A stretch of DNA of 56,904 bases, from positions 1-56,904 of the forward strand of contig NZ_JAPFEA010000054.1 of NCBI RefSeq assembly GCF_026169115.1, in the 5' to 3' direction. This document shows, one piece after another, positions 42,771-53,083 of this stretch; within the stretch, counting starts at the first letter, position 1; each line of letters begins with the position of its first letter. Source of the DNA: Intestinimonas sp. Its GTDB lineage: Bacteria > Bacillota > Clostridia > Oscillospirales > Oscillospiraceae. Made by a program: the position numbers and the translations under genes. A model generated the notes under the pieces. That model was not told the DNA's origin. It saw only the letters and a program-made list of their open reading frames with translations, and did no database searches.

Positions 42771-45700
42771 TTACTGTTCGATGCCGGCAGCCGCATGAAC
42801 AGAGATACCGGCCACAGCTTTCCCGCCGTCTGCCTGCGGATTGTCCTCATCTAAAACCACCTCACTTTCTTGTCCCTGCAAGGACTCAAACTCCAGCTTT
42901 GTGTTGATCTCCGTCAGGGCAGCAACCTTTTCGGACAGTTCTTCTTCATAAATAAAGGGCTGGCCCATCTGCTGACGGGCAGCCTCCAACTGCTTTTGAA
43001 CTTCCTCCAAATCCCGCTGAGTATCAACCAGATAAGACGGGATACGCTCTGCAAGGTTCTCAATGCGGGTAATCGTTCCCTGACCAGAAGAACCAATGTC
43101 CGTACTGTACCGGGAGATTCCCCGCAGGATGATTCCCCGCGAAAGTGGGTGAAGGTTAAGCCAGAGCCTGAAGCCACGGTAAGAGCCAATTTCAAACTCA
43201 AAGTCATCCTTTGCTTGGTTTTCACTGATCGTGCTGTAAAGCAGGGCAAACGCATCGCCCGCCGCCGGGCGTTCTGTGTACTGCTTCCCTTCCAGCATGA
43301 TAGAGAACTCTTTGCCCTTGGACTGTTCCAGCAGAGCTATATCCTGACTGATCTGCTCGATTTGGCGCTGGTACTGCTGGATGCGGTTGGGATAGGTCGT
43401 GTTCACCTTCCGTTCAAAAGAAAGCTGCTCGTTGCTCCACGCGCCCCGCAGGATTTTCAGCTCTGTCACCCGGTTTTCCAGCTCCATCTTTTGAGCCAGC
43501 ATAGGATTATCCGTAGCAGCCGCCTTAAACTGCGCGGCGGAAAGCACCGTTTCATCTACATCTTCACAGGATCGGGCGATGCTCCTGCCGGTGAGAATCT
43601 GCTTGATATACCGCAATTTTTGTTCCTGAATCTGCCAGAGATAGGCATCAAAGGTGCCCTTTGTCACAAACTGCTTTATCATGACCTCCGGGTTCTCGTT
43701 GCCCTGCCGGACCCCGCGCCCATCCCGCTGGGTAATATCGGAGGGCCGCCAGGGACAATCCAGATGATTGATGGCAATTACCTTGTCCTGCACATTCACG
43801 CCGGTTCCCAGCTTATTGGTGCTGCCCAGCAGGATGCGGACTTCACCCTTACAGGTGCGTTCAAACAACGCCTGCCGCTGAGCCTCTGTCGCGGCGTCGT
43901 GGATAAAGGCGATCTGGGATTCCGGCACACCTTTTTCAATCAGCACCCGCTTAAATTCATCGTACACATTGAAGCGTCCCGCCTTGGGGGTGCCCACATC
44001 ACAGAAAATGAGCTGGGTGGAGGATGCCTCGGCGGTATCCGCCCAAACCTGATACACCTCGTCAATGCAGATATTCAGCTTGCTTCCTGTGCCGTCCGCC
44101 GTGGGAACGATCATGCGGGGGTCAATCGCCATCATGCGGGCCTCGCTGGTCAGCTTCAGCATATTATCTTCTTCCGGCTTTACGCGGCCAGTGCGGATCG
44201 CGTCCGCCCGCAGGATAAACTCCGCCATGATCGCTTTTTGTGCAGGGGTAGCCTCTGTGGGAATGATCTGCGCCTTTCCGCCCTGAATGGCTGGCAGGCC
44301 GGGAATGTCAAGCATATCTGCCGTTTTGATGTCCGCAACCTCTCTGAGAACGGCCATCAGCTCCGGCAAATTGTAGAACCGCACAAAGCGATCCCGCATC
44401 CGGTAGCCGCCGCCCTCCGGTCGCAGCTCAAGTACGGAAGTCCGCTTGGCGAAGTGGGCGATCCATGTGTCAAAGTAGGACCAGCCGAACCGTTCCAGCT
44501 CCTGCGGCTGTAAATATCGCTGCATGACAAACAGCTCGGAGATGGAATTGCTTATCATCGTCCCCGTTGCAAACACCACGCCGCGCCCGTTGTTGACCTC
44601 CTGCAAATACTGGCATTTCAGAAGCATATCAAAGGCCCGCTGGCTGGATGAGGTGGTGATGCCCGCCACATTCCGCAGCTTTGTGAACACAAAGCAGTTT
44701 TTATAAAAATGCGCCTCGTCCACAAACATCATATCCACGCCGAGCTGTTCAAAGGTCAGAAGGTCGTCCTTCTTTTCCTCGGCGGACAGCTTTTCCAATT
44801 TTGTTTCCAGGTTCTCACGGAAAATCGCCATCTGCTTGATGCTCCAGTTTTCACCTTTTTCATATTTCATTTCGCTGATTGCGGCCTCAATCTCATTGAT
44901 CTGCTGTTCCAACTGCATGATCTGCCGCTCTCTGGAGATTGGGATTTTTTCAAACTGACTGTGCGCCAGGATCACCGCGTCATATTCTCCGGTGGCGATT
45001 TTGGAAACATAGCGGTTCCGGTTCTTGGGGGTAAAGTCATCCACCGTGGACACCAGCAGATTGGCGTTGGGGAAAAAGCGGTAAAACTCGGTTGCCCACT
45101 GCCCCACAAGGGGATTGGGAACCACAAACACCGCCTTGTGGATCGCGCCCAGGTTCTTCATGTACATCCCGGCCGCAATCAGGGCAGCGGTTTTTCCAGC
45201 GCCCACCTCATGGGCCGCAAGCCCTGTGCCGGTGTAAATGACACGGGCAACAAAGTCAAGCTGGTGCTTCCGCAGCTTCATCTCGGAGTTCATGCCGGGG
45301 ATCACCAGATGGCTCCCATCGTATTCACGGGGCCGCACGGTGTTGAAGGTATCGTTATACAGCTTGAGCAGGGCGTCCCGGCGCTCCGGGTCTTTCCATA
45401 TCCAGGACGCAAATGCTTCCTGAATCTGCTGCTGTTTGGCGCGGGCGATCATGGTTTCCTTTGGATTGATGATATAACGGACTGCCTTATCGCCCCTGTC
45501 ATTGGTATATTCCTGCCTGTCACGGACGGTCGTGGACTGCATATTCAGGCAGTCCTCCAATATCTCATAGGCATTTTTGCGGCTTGTGCCGAGCGTCTGA
45601 TTGACCGTCACGGAATCGGATTCGGAGTTTTTATTGCTGATCCGCCAGGTGGTGGTATAGGGGAAATACTCAATATCAATGCGGTGCCGGTTATCCCCTC

Positions 45701-48700
45701 CATCAATCACCTTGGCATAGCCGCTGGTCTGGAAGGTTTCATACATGAATTGGCGGTAATACTCAACCGGCACCCAGATGGCGCCCAGATTCACCTCAAT
45801 ATCGGCAGGGGTCAGAGGCTCCGGCTGAACCGCCTCCAACGCCTCCACATTCCGGGTAAACAGTTCCGGTTCCTCCGTCGCCTTCTGCCTTGCGTAGAGC
45901 AGCTTGTCCCTCACATGGCCGCTCAGATATTCTTCCGCCAGCTCCCAGCCCTCATCCGGGTTCCCATAGTATTTCTGCGGATTGAGATAGATGCGGTCGC
46001 CCAGCTCTGCCACCAGTTCGCACGGGGCTTTCCCGGTCAGGAATGACATATAGGAGAGGTCTACCCGCAGCTTGCGGTTCAGGCAGATATGCAGGGCGTC
46101 CTTGGCGGTGTCAGCGTGATTGACCTCCCGGAATGGCCGGATGGTCGCCTTATGGAAGATGGCCGACTTGTCCCATCCGCTCTTATCCTTCCGTTCGTCC
46201 TCAATGGAGCGCAGCAGGGGGAATTGATCGTCATCGGAAAAGGCGAGGATATTACCCTTGCTGTTGATTGCTCCATACTTGGCGGTGAAGCGGTCATAGA
46301 CCTGATTGAGTTTATCCTGCGCTTTGCGGAGATCCAGGGGGTCATACTCATGGGACTGGATGCTGATGACCTCCAGCAGCGCGGTACGGATTTCACACAG
46401 GCCCTTGATGCGGGCTGCCTTCATGCCGGTGTAGGGCTGTGGGATCAGCTTGTTCTTCTCGCAGTAGTAGATTTCGCCGTCCTTTACCACAAAGGTGAAA
46501 TTCCGGGTCCCTTCGGGGGCGTCCTCATAATCGACCGGCTGTTCCTCCTCCGCTTCTTCTATCGGTTCCACATCCGGCTCCGCACTGAAACGGGCGTACA
46601 GGCTTTCCACCGCGTCGGAGAGGTGTTCATACAGGTCGAAACCCTCCGGCGCGATACAGGCCGTGCCATCCTCGCTGCCGTACATATTCCGGCTGCTCTC
46701 CATCTTGCCCATGAGCATTTCCGGGTGATCCATGAAATAGCGGTTGTAGGAAATCCATTTTCCCCGTTCCATGTCTGTCTGTATCCACGATGGGGTGTTT
46801 GTCCGGTCAAGCTGCATGGGGACCGCCCGCTTTTTCAAAAAGACAATATCCGCAGTCACTTCGGTTCCCGCCAGCATTTTGAACGCCGTATTGGGCAGGC
46901 GGATGGCGCCAATGAACTCTGCCCGCCGTGCGATATATTCCCGCAGGCTCTCGTCCTTCCGGTCCAGTATGCCCTTGCTGGTGATAAAGGCGATGATGCC
47001 GCCCGGCTTGGCAAGGTCCAGAGACTTAATGAAAAAGTAGTCGTGGATATAGGGGTTCAGCTCATTGTAGCGGCGGTCATAGATTTTGACGCTGTTGAAG
47101 GGGATGTTGCCCAGGATCACATCAAAGCTGTTATCCTCAAACTTGACAGCCTCATAGCCCATAACGGAAATATCCGCTTCTGGGTAAAGCTGCTTTGCGA
47201 TACGCCCGGTGATAGAGTCCAACTCCACACCGTACAGCTTGCTTCCCTGATACTGCTCCGGCAGCACGGAATAGAAATTGCCGGTTCCCATGCCAGGGTC
47301 AAGAATCCTGCGATCGGAGCCGCCCTCAAACCCGAACCGTTCCAAAGCGCGGTACATATAGCGGATCAGTTCCGGCTCGGTGTAGTAGGCGGTAATGGTG
47401 GAGCGCATGGCCGCCTTATATTCTTCATCGGTCAACAGGGCCTTTAGCTCCTGATATTCGCTTTCCCATCCGGCCGCTTTATCGGAAAAAGCGTTGGCAA
47501 GGCCGCCCCAGCCCACATAGCGGGCAAGGGTGATCTGTTCCTCCGGGGTGGCTGTCCGCTGTTCCGCCTCGATCTGCTTCAAGGTCTTGATCGCCAGGAT
47601 GTTGTTTTTATATTTGGTCTTGGCGCCTCCGGGATAGAGGTCATAGTCCGTGGAAAAGCGGAAGTTGCGGGGGATGAACGGTTCCGGCCGGGGATTGGCT
47701 GGCGGTTCAGGGGCCGCCTTTTCCTCCGGTTGTGTGGGCGGCACACCCTCCATGCGGACAAAGGCCCGCACAGGCCGAAGCTCGTCCAGTTCCTTTTCCA
47801 GCCGGTATTGAATGTCCTCCAAATCATCCATATCAGCGGCTTCTGCTGGGGAGAGGATGCCGCCGCCCTCCATCCGCTGCACATAGCCGTCGTACAGGCG
47901 AGTAATGTCCTCCAGATCAGTCTTGGCCTTTTGATATTCCGGGTTGGGTTGTTCGTCCACCACCGCCCGGTAGAGGGCGGAACCGTCCTCCGTCAGATAG
48001 CCCCACTCGATTTCTTCATCGGGATACTGTCCTTGCAGATAACGGAGCATTTGAGCGGCGATCCCCTGACGGCGGTAATCCTCCAGCACCTCGATCATGC
48101 TGATATAGGGCCGTTCCTCGAAAATGCTGTACCGCAGGGTGCCCACTGTCAGTTCCCCACGGACGGCCTGCATGAGCATATCAATCTGACCGCTGTGGGC
48201 ACCCAGCGCCTCATCCAGTATCCGGGTTTCCTCCGGCGGTTCTGCGCTGGATTCCGCCGCAGGCTCCGGGACTGACATACGGCGGGCATATTCGTCGATT
48301 TCTTCTGTGGAAAGCCATTCGGGTTTTTCCGGCAGTTCATCGTACAATTCCCGCATTTTGGCGATCTGTGCCTCCACGCTGCCCGCCCACAAATGCTTTT
48401 CCGCCCGCTGTCCCACCCCCAGAAAATACTCGCAGTCTGTACGCAGACGGTCTAACAGGCGGTATTGGCCGCTGAAAGGCTGTGCCTCATCCTGCGGTTC
48501 CGGCTCACTGACGGCAGAGGCATCCAGATAGCGCCCCTCATCCACCAGGCGTTGGATGATACCGGCAGCCTGCGGCCAGGACAGCTTGGTTTCATGTGGT
48601 CCTCCTTGTGTATCTTCCCATTCGATTGTGATACCGTCACCATTGAATAGAGAGTATTTCACACCCAGTTCCTCACTGGAAAAGCCCTCATATCCATATA

Positions 48701-51203
48701 ACTGTTTTAGGAAAGTAACAAAGGCCGAACCTGTGGGGTGAGTCAGGGCAAAGTGATAAATCTGCTCTTTTTTACCTTCGGTGAGCGGACCTTTCTGCAA
48801 GACGCGCTCAATCAGCAGCTCTTCCGTGCTTCTTTCAGGCGGCGAGGCCAGCAGGGAAAGCTGCTCCGGTTCTTCGGCTTCTGCGGCTTGGGCTGATTCG
48901 GAGGCTGGCCGCAGCTCCACATCCACTTCCTCATCATTGACCAGCATGGTGGCGCGTACCGGCTCATAGCCCTGACTGGCGATGTTGTTCAGCCAGGTGG
49001 CAAAGAACTGACCGAACCCGGCAATCTTCTTTTCCTGTGCCGGGTCTGTGGGATCAGCCTCTTGATATACGCCGATGCCGCTGTTTTCATAGCTGAACGC
49101 CCGCAGGGTTCCAGCCTCCGTGTCAATTTGGAAGTCCATATAGGGATCATACATCCGGTCGCCATTCTGCGTGTAGTAATGCTCCATGCAGTAGTGATCG
49201 CCGTATTTGTGGTGAATCACCAGGGGGTCATAGGCGTCCCCAGCCTCCAAATGCAGGGATTCATACTGGCCGGACACGATTTCCGGGAACAGCTTTTGAA
49301 AACGCCGGAAGTTCTTGTGGGCGGTGGTATTCCCTCTGGACTCATGCGGGGATGGAGATTCTTCCGCTGGTGGAATCAGATTGACTTGATCTCCCGCCAC
49401 GATGACCTGTTGCCCGCCAGCAACCGGCTCTGGCACAAAGGAGTCTATTTCATCTGCCTTTGGGATTCCCTTGATTTCTGTAAATACCGCTTGCGGACGA
49501 ACGGGTTCTTCTGCCGTTTCACCTGCTTCATAAGCCACAGCACCCAGAACATAGTCATAGTCGGCCTGCCCGATCTCCCTTTGTGGGGCGCCGCCCATTT
49601 CTTCTACTTCAGCCGGGATATTGTAGTCCCCAATGGGGTCAGGTTCTTCCTCCGCAGTTATATCCGGGTAAACGCTCGTTTCGATCAGGGCGTCCAGCAG
49701 ATTGGCAAGGCTGGGCCAGGGGAAGTAGGTGTAGCCATCGTCAAAACAAAAGGAAATGCCGTCCTCTCCACGGAGCTTCGTGCGGTACAGCACCTCGCCC
49801 TGAAACTCCCGGTCGCCATAGGCGGTGAACAAACCGCAGATCTCCCGGCCTTTTTCCGTCCAGTTGTAGTCTGTCACGCCGTCTGCCAACACCGCCCGCA
49901 CCGCCTGATGGAGTTCAGCGGGATAGAGGTCGGTGCTGGTCAGGATATGCTCATAGTGGCGGCGGACTTCTTCATCGGAAAAGCGATGTTCAGCCATTGC
50001 GGACGCAGAAAAAGAGCCGTCCTGTGCGGGCGGCTCTCCTTCATGCTCCGCGCCTTGCGGAGCCTCGGTATGCGGTTGTTCTTCGGTCAGCGGGGGATCA
50101 GCACGATGGTCTGGAGTACCGTTTCCTCCGCCATCAGCTTCAGGTCGTTCAGGTGGCGTGTCCGCTCCAGAATGTCCTCGGTCTGCGGCATCGGCTCCTG
50201 CTGAAGCATCTGCTGGGTCAGGGCCTCGATCTTCTCCGTGGCCTCGTCCTGTACCCGGTGCATGACCTCCATCAGACTGCCATCCATTTTCAAAATCGTA
50301 TATCGCTCTGGCTGGTTGTCCTTGAGATATTCCAGCGCCATCCGCCCGTACCGGCCCAGGGGCCTGTCTGCCTCGCTGCTGTTGGAGATTTGTAGGTCGG
50401 GGAGAAGCATCCCCTCCTGTTCTTTGTAATTCAGATTGATGTTCGGCTTGCTCATGCTGCACCTTCCTTTCCCGATTGATGATCCTGATGTTCCGCTCCA
50501 TCTCCAAAAGCACCGCTTTTGAAATGGATGTGACTGCCATACCCAGATGGGCAACCAGTGGAACCGTATTAAAATGGCTGACTGTCGCCATCCCATCGCC
50601 CATGCGAATCGCCTCATCTGGCAAGTGACACTTTTTGCCGATAAAATAGGAAACGCTGTCGCTCAAAAGCTGGATATACTGTGCTTCAAAGCCGCCAGCC
50701 GGTATTTCCTCAAACAGATGGTTTTTTGTTTCCTGCCGAAGCCCCTGTAAATAATGCTCGTAGTTGTCATTGACGGCCTCACGCGCCAGGGCGTACAAGA
50801 GGTCTGGGAACGGCTGTGCCTGAAACCCATGTGAGAAAGTAAGCCGTTCCCCCAGAGCCTTTTGCATCTCATCGGAAAGCTGCCAGTTGGTGGGATGAAT
50901 CTCCTTGCCCATAGTTTGACTTATATCAAAGAGATAGTCAAGCGTAAGGCGGGCGTTGCTGTAAACGCAGACGGCAATCCCTTTTGGACGGGAGATCAGG
51001 TTTCTGCCTACGCCAGCCCACTGTTTTTTGGTGGCAAGGATGGTCACATCCTCGTCCTGTGCGTAGACCAGCAGAATATTGTCAAAGCTCTGCTTGTGGA
51101 ACCGGGACGCAAAGGCCAGGTAATCCCGCCAGTTCCGTTCGCTGCGGACGATATAGGGGGCCATGACCTCATAGATCGTCCGCAGGCGTTCATCGTTTCT
51201 CAA
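42771..51203 (-). CDS. Giant N6-adenine methyltransferase / SNF2-type helicase protein
   Basis: 2810 residues, TTG start behind AAGGAGG. About 1-245 is an ArdC-like DNA-binding region (NWRDYLAFASRFHKQSFDNI); 250-390 is a disordered linker overprinted by tnpV; 400-950 holds unrecognised accessory domains. A GNAT-like unit lies near 1025-1075 (VLEDYRRQGIAAQMLRYLQG). The N6-MTase core spans about 1230-1480, with motif I RILDPGMGTGNFYS near 1300 and a variant catalytic motif LGNIPFN. The SNF2 helicase is at about 1980-2560: GLAAHEVGAGKTAAL near 2000, FVDEAHFYKN near 2160, QRDGRGVRQGN near 2490. Typical of ICE antirestriction/DNA-processing giants. Confidence 0.85.
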   Translation of the reverse strand: MRNDERLRTIYEVMAPYIVRSERNWRDYLAFASRFHKQSFDNILLVYAQDEDVTILATKKQWAGVGRNLISRPKGIAVCVYSNARLTLDYLFDISQTMGKEIHPTNWQLSDEMQKALGERLTFSHGFQAQPFPDLLYALAREAVNDNYEHYLQGLRQETKNHLFEEIPAGGFEAQYIQLLSDSVSYFIGKKCHLPDEAIRMGDGMATVSHFNTVPLVAHLGMAVTSISKAVLLEMERNIRIINRERKVQHEQAEHQSELQRTGGDASPRPTNLQQQRGRQAPGPVRADGAGISQGQPARAIYDFENGWQSDGGHAPGTGRGHGEDRGPDPADASAGADAADRGHSGADTPPERPEADGGGNGTPDHRADPPLTEEQPHTEAPQGAEHEGEPPAQDGSFSASAMAEHRFSDEEVRRHYEHILTSTDLYPAELHQAVRAVLADGVTDYNWTEKGREICGLFTAYGDREFQGEVLYRTKLRGEDGISFCFDDGYTYFPWPSLANLLDALIETSVYPDITAEEEPDPIGDYNIPAEVEEMGGAPQREIGQADYDYVLGAVAYEAGETAEEPVRPQAVFTEIKGIPKADEIDSFVPEPVAGGQQVIVAGDQVNLIPPAEESPSPHESRGNTTAHKNFRRFQKLFPEIVSGQYESLHLEAGDAYDPLVIHHKYGDHYCMEHYYTQNGDRMYDPYMDFQIDTEAGTLRAFSYENSGIGVYQEADPTDPAQEKKIAGFGQFFATWLNNIASQGYEPVRATMLVNDEEVDVELRPASESAQAAEAEEPEQLSLLASPPERSTEELLIERVLQKGPLTEGKKEQIYHFALTHPTGSAFVTFLKQLYGYEGFSSEELGVKYSLFNGDGITIEWEDTQGGPHETKLSWPQAAGIIQRLVDEGRYLDASAVSEPEPQDEAQPFSGQYRLLDRLRTDCEYFLGVGQRAEKHLWAGSVEAQIAKMRELYDELPEKPEWLSTEEIDEYARRMSVPEPAAESSAEPPEETRILDEALGAHSGQIDMLMQAVRGELTVGTLRYSIFEERPYISMIEVLEDYRRQGIAAQMLRYLQGQYPDEEIEWGYLTEDGSALYRAVVDEQPNPEYQKAKTDLEDITRLYDGYVQRMEGGGILSPAEAADMDDLEDIQYRLEKELDELRPVRAFVRMEGVPPTQPEEKAAPEPPANPRPEPFIPRNFRFSTDYDLYPGGAKTKYKNNILAIKTLKQIEAEQRTATPEEQITLARYVGWGGLANAFSDKAAGWESEYQELKALLTDEEYKAAMRSTITAYYTEPELIRYMYRALERFGFEGGSDRRILDPGMGTGNFYSVLPEQYQGSKLYGVELDSITGRIAKQLYPEADISVMGYEAVKFEDNSFDVILGNIPFNSVKIYDRRYNELNPYIHDYFFIKSLDLAKPGGIIAFITSKGILDRKDESLREYIARRAEFIGAIRLPNTAFKMLAGTEVTADIVFLKKRAVPMQLDRTNTPSWIQTDMERGKWISYNRYFMDHPEMLMGKMESSRNMYGSEDGTACIAPEGFDLYEHLSDAVESLYARFSAEPDVEPIEEAEEEQPVDYEDAPEGTRNFTFVVKDGEIYYCEKNKLIPQPYTGMKAARIKGLCEIRTALLEVISIQSHEYDPLDLRKAQDKLNQVYDRFTAKYGAINSKGNILAFSDDDQFPLLRSIEDERKDKSGWDKSAIFHKATIRPFREVNHADTAKDALHICLNRKLRVDLSYMSFLTGKAPCELVAELGDRIYLNPQKYYGNPDEGWELAEEYLSGHVRDKLLYARQKATEEPELFTRNVEALEAVQPEPLTPADIEVNLGAIWVPVEYYRQFMYETFQTSGYAKVIDGGDNRHRIDIEYFPYTTTWRISNKNSESDSVTVNQTLGTSRKNAYEILEDCLNMQSTTVRDRQEYTNDRGDKAVRYIINPKETMIARAKQQQIQEAFASWIWKDPERRDALLKLYNDTFNTVRPREYDGSHLVIPGMNSEMKLRKHQLDFVARVIYTGTGLAAHEVGAGKTAALIAAGMYMKNLGAIHKAVFVVPNPLVGQWATEFYRFFPNANLLVSTVDDFTPKNRNRYVSKIATGEYDAVILAHSQFEKIPISRERQIMQLEQQINEIEAAISEMKYEKGENWSIKQMAIFRENLETKLEKLSAEEKKDDLLTFEQLGVDMMFVDEAHFYKNCFVFTKLRNVAGITTSSSQRAFDMLLKCQYLQEVNNGRGVVFATGTMISNSISELFVMQRYLQPQELERFGWSYFDTWIAHFAKRTSVLELRPEGGGYRMRDRFVRFYNLPELMAVLREVADIKTADMLDIPGLPAIQGGKAQIIPTEATPAQKAIMAEFILRADAIRTGRVKPEEDNMLKLTSEARMMAIDPRMIVPTADGTGSKLNICIDEVYQVWADTAEASSTQLIFCDVGTPKAGRFNVYDEFKRVLIEKGVPESQIAFIHDAATEAQRQALFERTCKGEVRILLGSTNKLGTGVNVQDKVIAINHLDCPWRPSDITQRDGRGVRQGNENPEVMIKQFVTKGTFDAYLWQIQEQKLRYIKQILTGRSIARSCEDVDETVLSAAQFKAAATDNPMLAQKMELENRVTELKILRGAWSNEQLSFERKVNTTYPNRIQQYQRQIEQISQDIALLEQSKGKEFSIMLEGKQYTERPAAGDAFALLYSTISENQAKDDFEFEIGSYRGFRLWLNLHPLSRGIILRGISRYSTDIGSSGQGTITRIENLAERIPSYLVDTQRDLEEVQKQLEAARQQMGQPFIYEEELSEKVAALTEINTKLEFESLQGQESEVVLDEDNPQADGGKAVAGISVHAAAGIEQ
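50087..50455 (-). CDS. tnpV: TnpV-family protein overprinted in the giant gene
   Basis: 122 residues in a different frame of the same strand as the giant gene, from the ATG at 50455 with AGGAAGGTG 4 bases upstream. It begins MSKPNINLNYKEQEGMLLPD and carries RPLGRYGRMALEYLKDNQPE, the hallmark of TnpV (PF14198-type) transposon proteins, then MHRVQDEATEKIEALTQQML. The giant gene's own frame across this stretch is a low-complexity linker. TnpV function is unknown; members accompany ICE recombination genes. Confidence 0.75.
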   Translation of the reverse strand: MSKPNINLNYKEQEGMLLPDLQISNSSEADRPLGRYGRMALEYLKDNQPERYTILKMDGSLMEVMHRVQDEATEKIEALTQQMLQQEPMPQTEDILERTRHLNDLKLMAEETVLQTIVLIPR

Positions 51204-51235
51204 TAGGCTCCTCCTTCCTGTGATGGATTTTCAGT

Positions 51236-52264
51236 TTAGACGGCTGCGGCCTCTTTCTGGGCAAAGTAGAGGGCAAGGGCCTCGTCTACGATGCTGTCAA
51301 ATTCCTTTTGGGTGATGCTGGCAGTAAAGTATTTCTTGTAAATCGCCGGTTTGACTTTGAACGCCGCAGCCGTAGATTTCTTGGGCTTCCGATTAAACTC
51401 GCCGGAGAGGATTTGTTCCGCCCGTTCCGGGGTCAGCTTGCCGGTGTATTCCCGCAGCAGGACAGCTTTGCCCTCGTTGACCTTATACTCGCTTTCCGAC
51501 AAAACGGCCTCCACCATCTGCTGTTCCTCTTGTTCCAGATAGGAGAGCTGAACTGCCGCCGCAATCGTAAATTCTCCATCGTCGATCCTGATTTTCAAGG
51601 CAACAGACAATTCATTGATGCGGAGATAGGTGGCAACAGAACGCCCCGTAAGGTTATACTGTGCGCCCAAAGCATCCCTGCTTTTTATCCTGTGGAAGTC
51701 ACTTCCACCAGTCCCGTTTTTCCTGATTTCATCAGGGTTTTCCAGCCTTTTCAGTTCCTCGATAATATCGTTCCTGCGCCCCTGACAAATCATCTTGGAG
51801 TAGCGCAGGGCCAGCACCGCCGCCTTTTCAGAGGGCAGCATTTCGGAGAAGGAGCGTTGCAGGACATTGGTTTCAATAACATAGATCCAGGCGTCGTGAT
51901 CGGAAAGGTTCTCCTTGACGATACAGGGGAGTTCCCGGTGTGCGAGAGAGGCGGCGTTCTGCCGGTTGTGACCGGCCAGCATTTCATATTCAAACCCATT
52001 CTCGTCCGGTTCGATCTTTCGGACAATGGCAGGAACCAAAACACCATTCTCTGAAATGCTCTCCACCAGGTCATTGAGCCGGTCGCCCTCATACAGCCGA
52101 AAGGGATGCCCCCGAAACCCCCGGATGATTTGTGGAGAAAGCATCTGGATGCCATTATCCGCAGTCTGGGCGGGCCTGTCCTCCGTTGCCGCCGTGTTCT
52201 CCACCTCCCGTGCAACGCCCAGAAGGTCATCCAGAGAACGGATGCGGGGATTGATGTTAGGCAT
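51236..52264 (-). CDS. ParB-like partition protein
   Basis: 342 residues; ATG at 52264 with GGAGG upstream. ParB/Spo0J domain: IIRGFRGHPFRLYEGDRLND, AGHNRQNAASLAHRELP (CTP/arginine box) and YVIETNVLQRSFSEMLPSEK. Then a helix-turn-helix region (DALGAQYNLTGRSVATYLRI). With ParA it should keep the excised element or direct its segregation. Overlaps ParA by 8 bases. Confidence 0.88.
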   Translation of the reverse strand: MPNINPRIRSLDDLLGVAREVENTAATEDRPAQTADNGIQMLSPQIIRGFRGHPFRLYEGDRLNDLVESISENGVLVPAIVRKIEPDENGFEYEMLAGHNRQNAASLAHRELPCIVKENLSDHDAWIYVIETNVLQRSFSEMLPSEKAAVLALRYSKMICQGRRNDIIEELKRLENPDEIRKNGTGGSDFHRIKSRDALGAQYNLTGRSVATYLRINELSVALKIRIDDGEFTIAAAVQLSYLEQEEQQMVEAVLSESEYKVNEGKAVLLREYTGKLTPERAEQILSGEFNRKPKKSTAAAFKVKPAIYKKYFTASITQKEFDSIVDEALALYFAQKEAAAV

Positions 52265-53030
52265 ACGCAAGCACCTCCTTCGCCAGATTCATATAAGCTG
52301 CGGCTGCGGGGCTTTTGGCGTCCAGTTCCATCACGCTGAGGCCCTTGCTGTTGGCGGTTCCCACCTGAACAGTAGCAGGAATCTGGCTTTCAAAAATGGG
52401 GAGATGGCTGAACACGGAACGCACCTGTTCGCTGGTCTGGCGGTACAGGGTTGTCCGCTTACTGCATTTCGTGAACAGGATGCCAATGATCTCCACCTTG
52501 GGGTTCAGTTTTTGCTTGATTTTGGAGATCGTTTCCGTCAGTTCCTTCAAGCCCACCAGAGCGAACAGCTCCGGGTCGATGGGGATGATGATCTCATCCG
52601 CCGCAGTAAAGGCGTTGATGGTGAGAGAGCCGAGGGACGGGCCAGTGTCCACCAGAATGTAGTCATAATCCGCCCGGAGGGGTGCCAGCAGTTTGGCAAG
52701 GCACTCGTCCTTTCGTTCAATCAGTAGATTCACTTCTGCCACGGTCAGCGTCTTTTTGGATGGGAGCAGATCCACCTTGCCTATGTTCAGGATGTAGCTG
52801 CCCTTTTCCGGCAGGGCTTCATCCATGACTAATTTCATCATCAGGCTGGCCGTCGTTTCCTGCAAAGCGGCTGGCACCACGCCGAAACTGATCGTCAGAT
52901 TGGTTTGGGGGTCGAAGTCCACCGCCAATACCTTTTTACCAAGCTCCGCCAGGGAGTAGGCCAGATTCCGGGTGCTGCTGGTCTTTGCCACGCCCCCTTT
53001 CTGGTTTGCCATCACGATAATCTTACACAC
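52257..53030 (-). CDS. ParA-type ATPase (AAA_31)
   Basis: 257 residues, GTG start behind AGGAGG. Deviant Walker A ANQKGGVAKTSSTRNLA at about 8-24, Walker B-like DYILVDTGPSLG, and FDPQTNL. Standard ParA/Soj protein, the first gene of the long minus-strand block next to the right end of the element. Confidence 0.92.
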   Translation of the reverse strand: MCKIIVMANQKGGVAKTSSTRNLAYSLAELGKKVLAVDFDPQTNLTISFGVVPAALQETTASLMMKLVMDEALPEKGSYILNIGKVDLLPSKKTLTVAEVNLLIERKDECLAKLLAPLRADYDYILVDTGPSLGSLTINAFTAADEIIIPIDPELFALVGLKELTETISKIKQKLNPKVEIIGILFTKCSKRTTLYRQTSEQVRSVFSHLPIFESQIPATVQVGTANSKGLSVMELDAKSPAAAAYMNLAKEVLAYA

Positions 53031-53083
53031 GGGTTCTCAACCTCCTGCTTTCAGTGGATTTACGCTGTTTCAGCGCATAAAAA

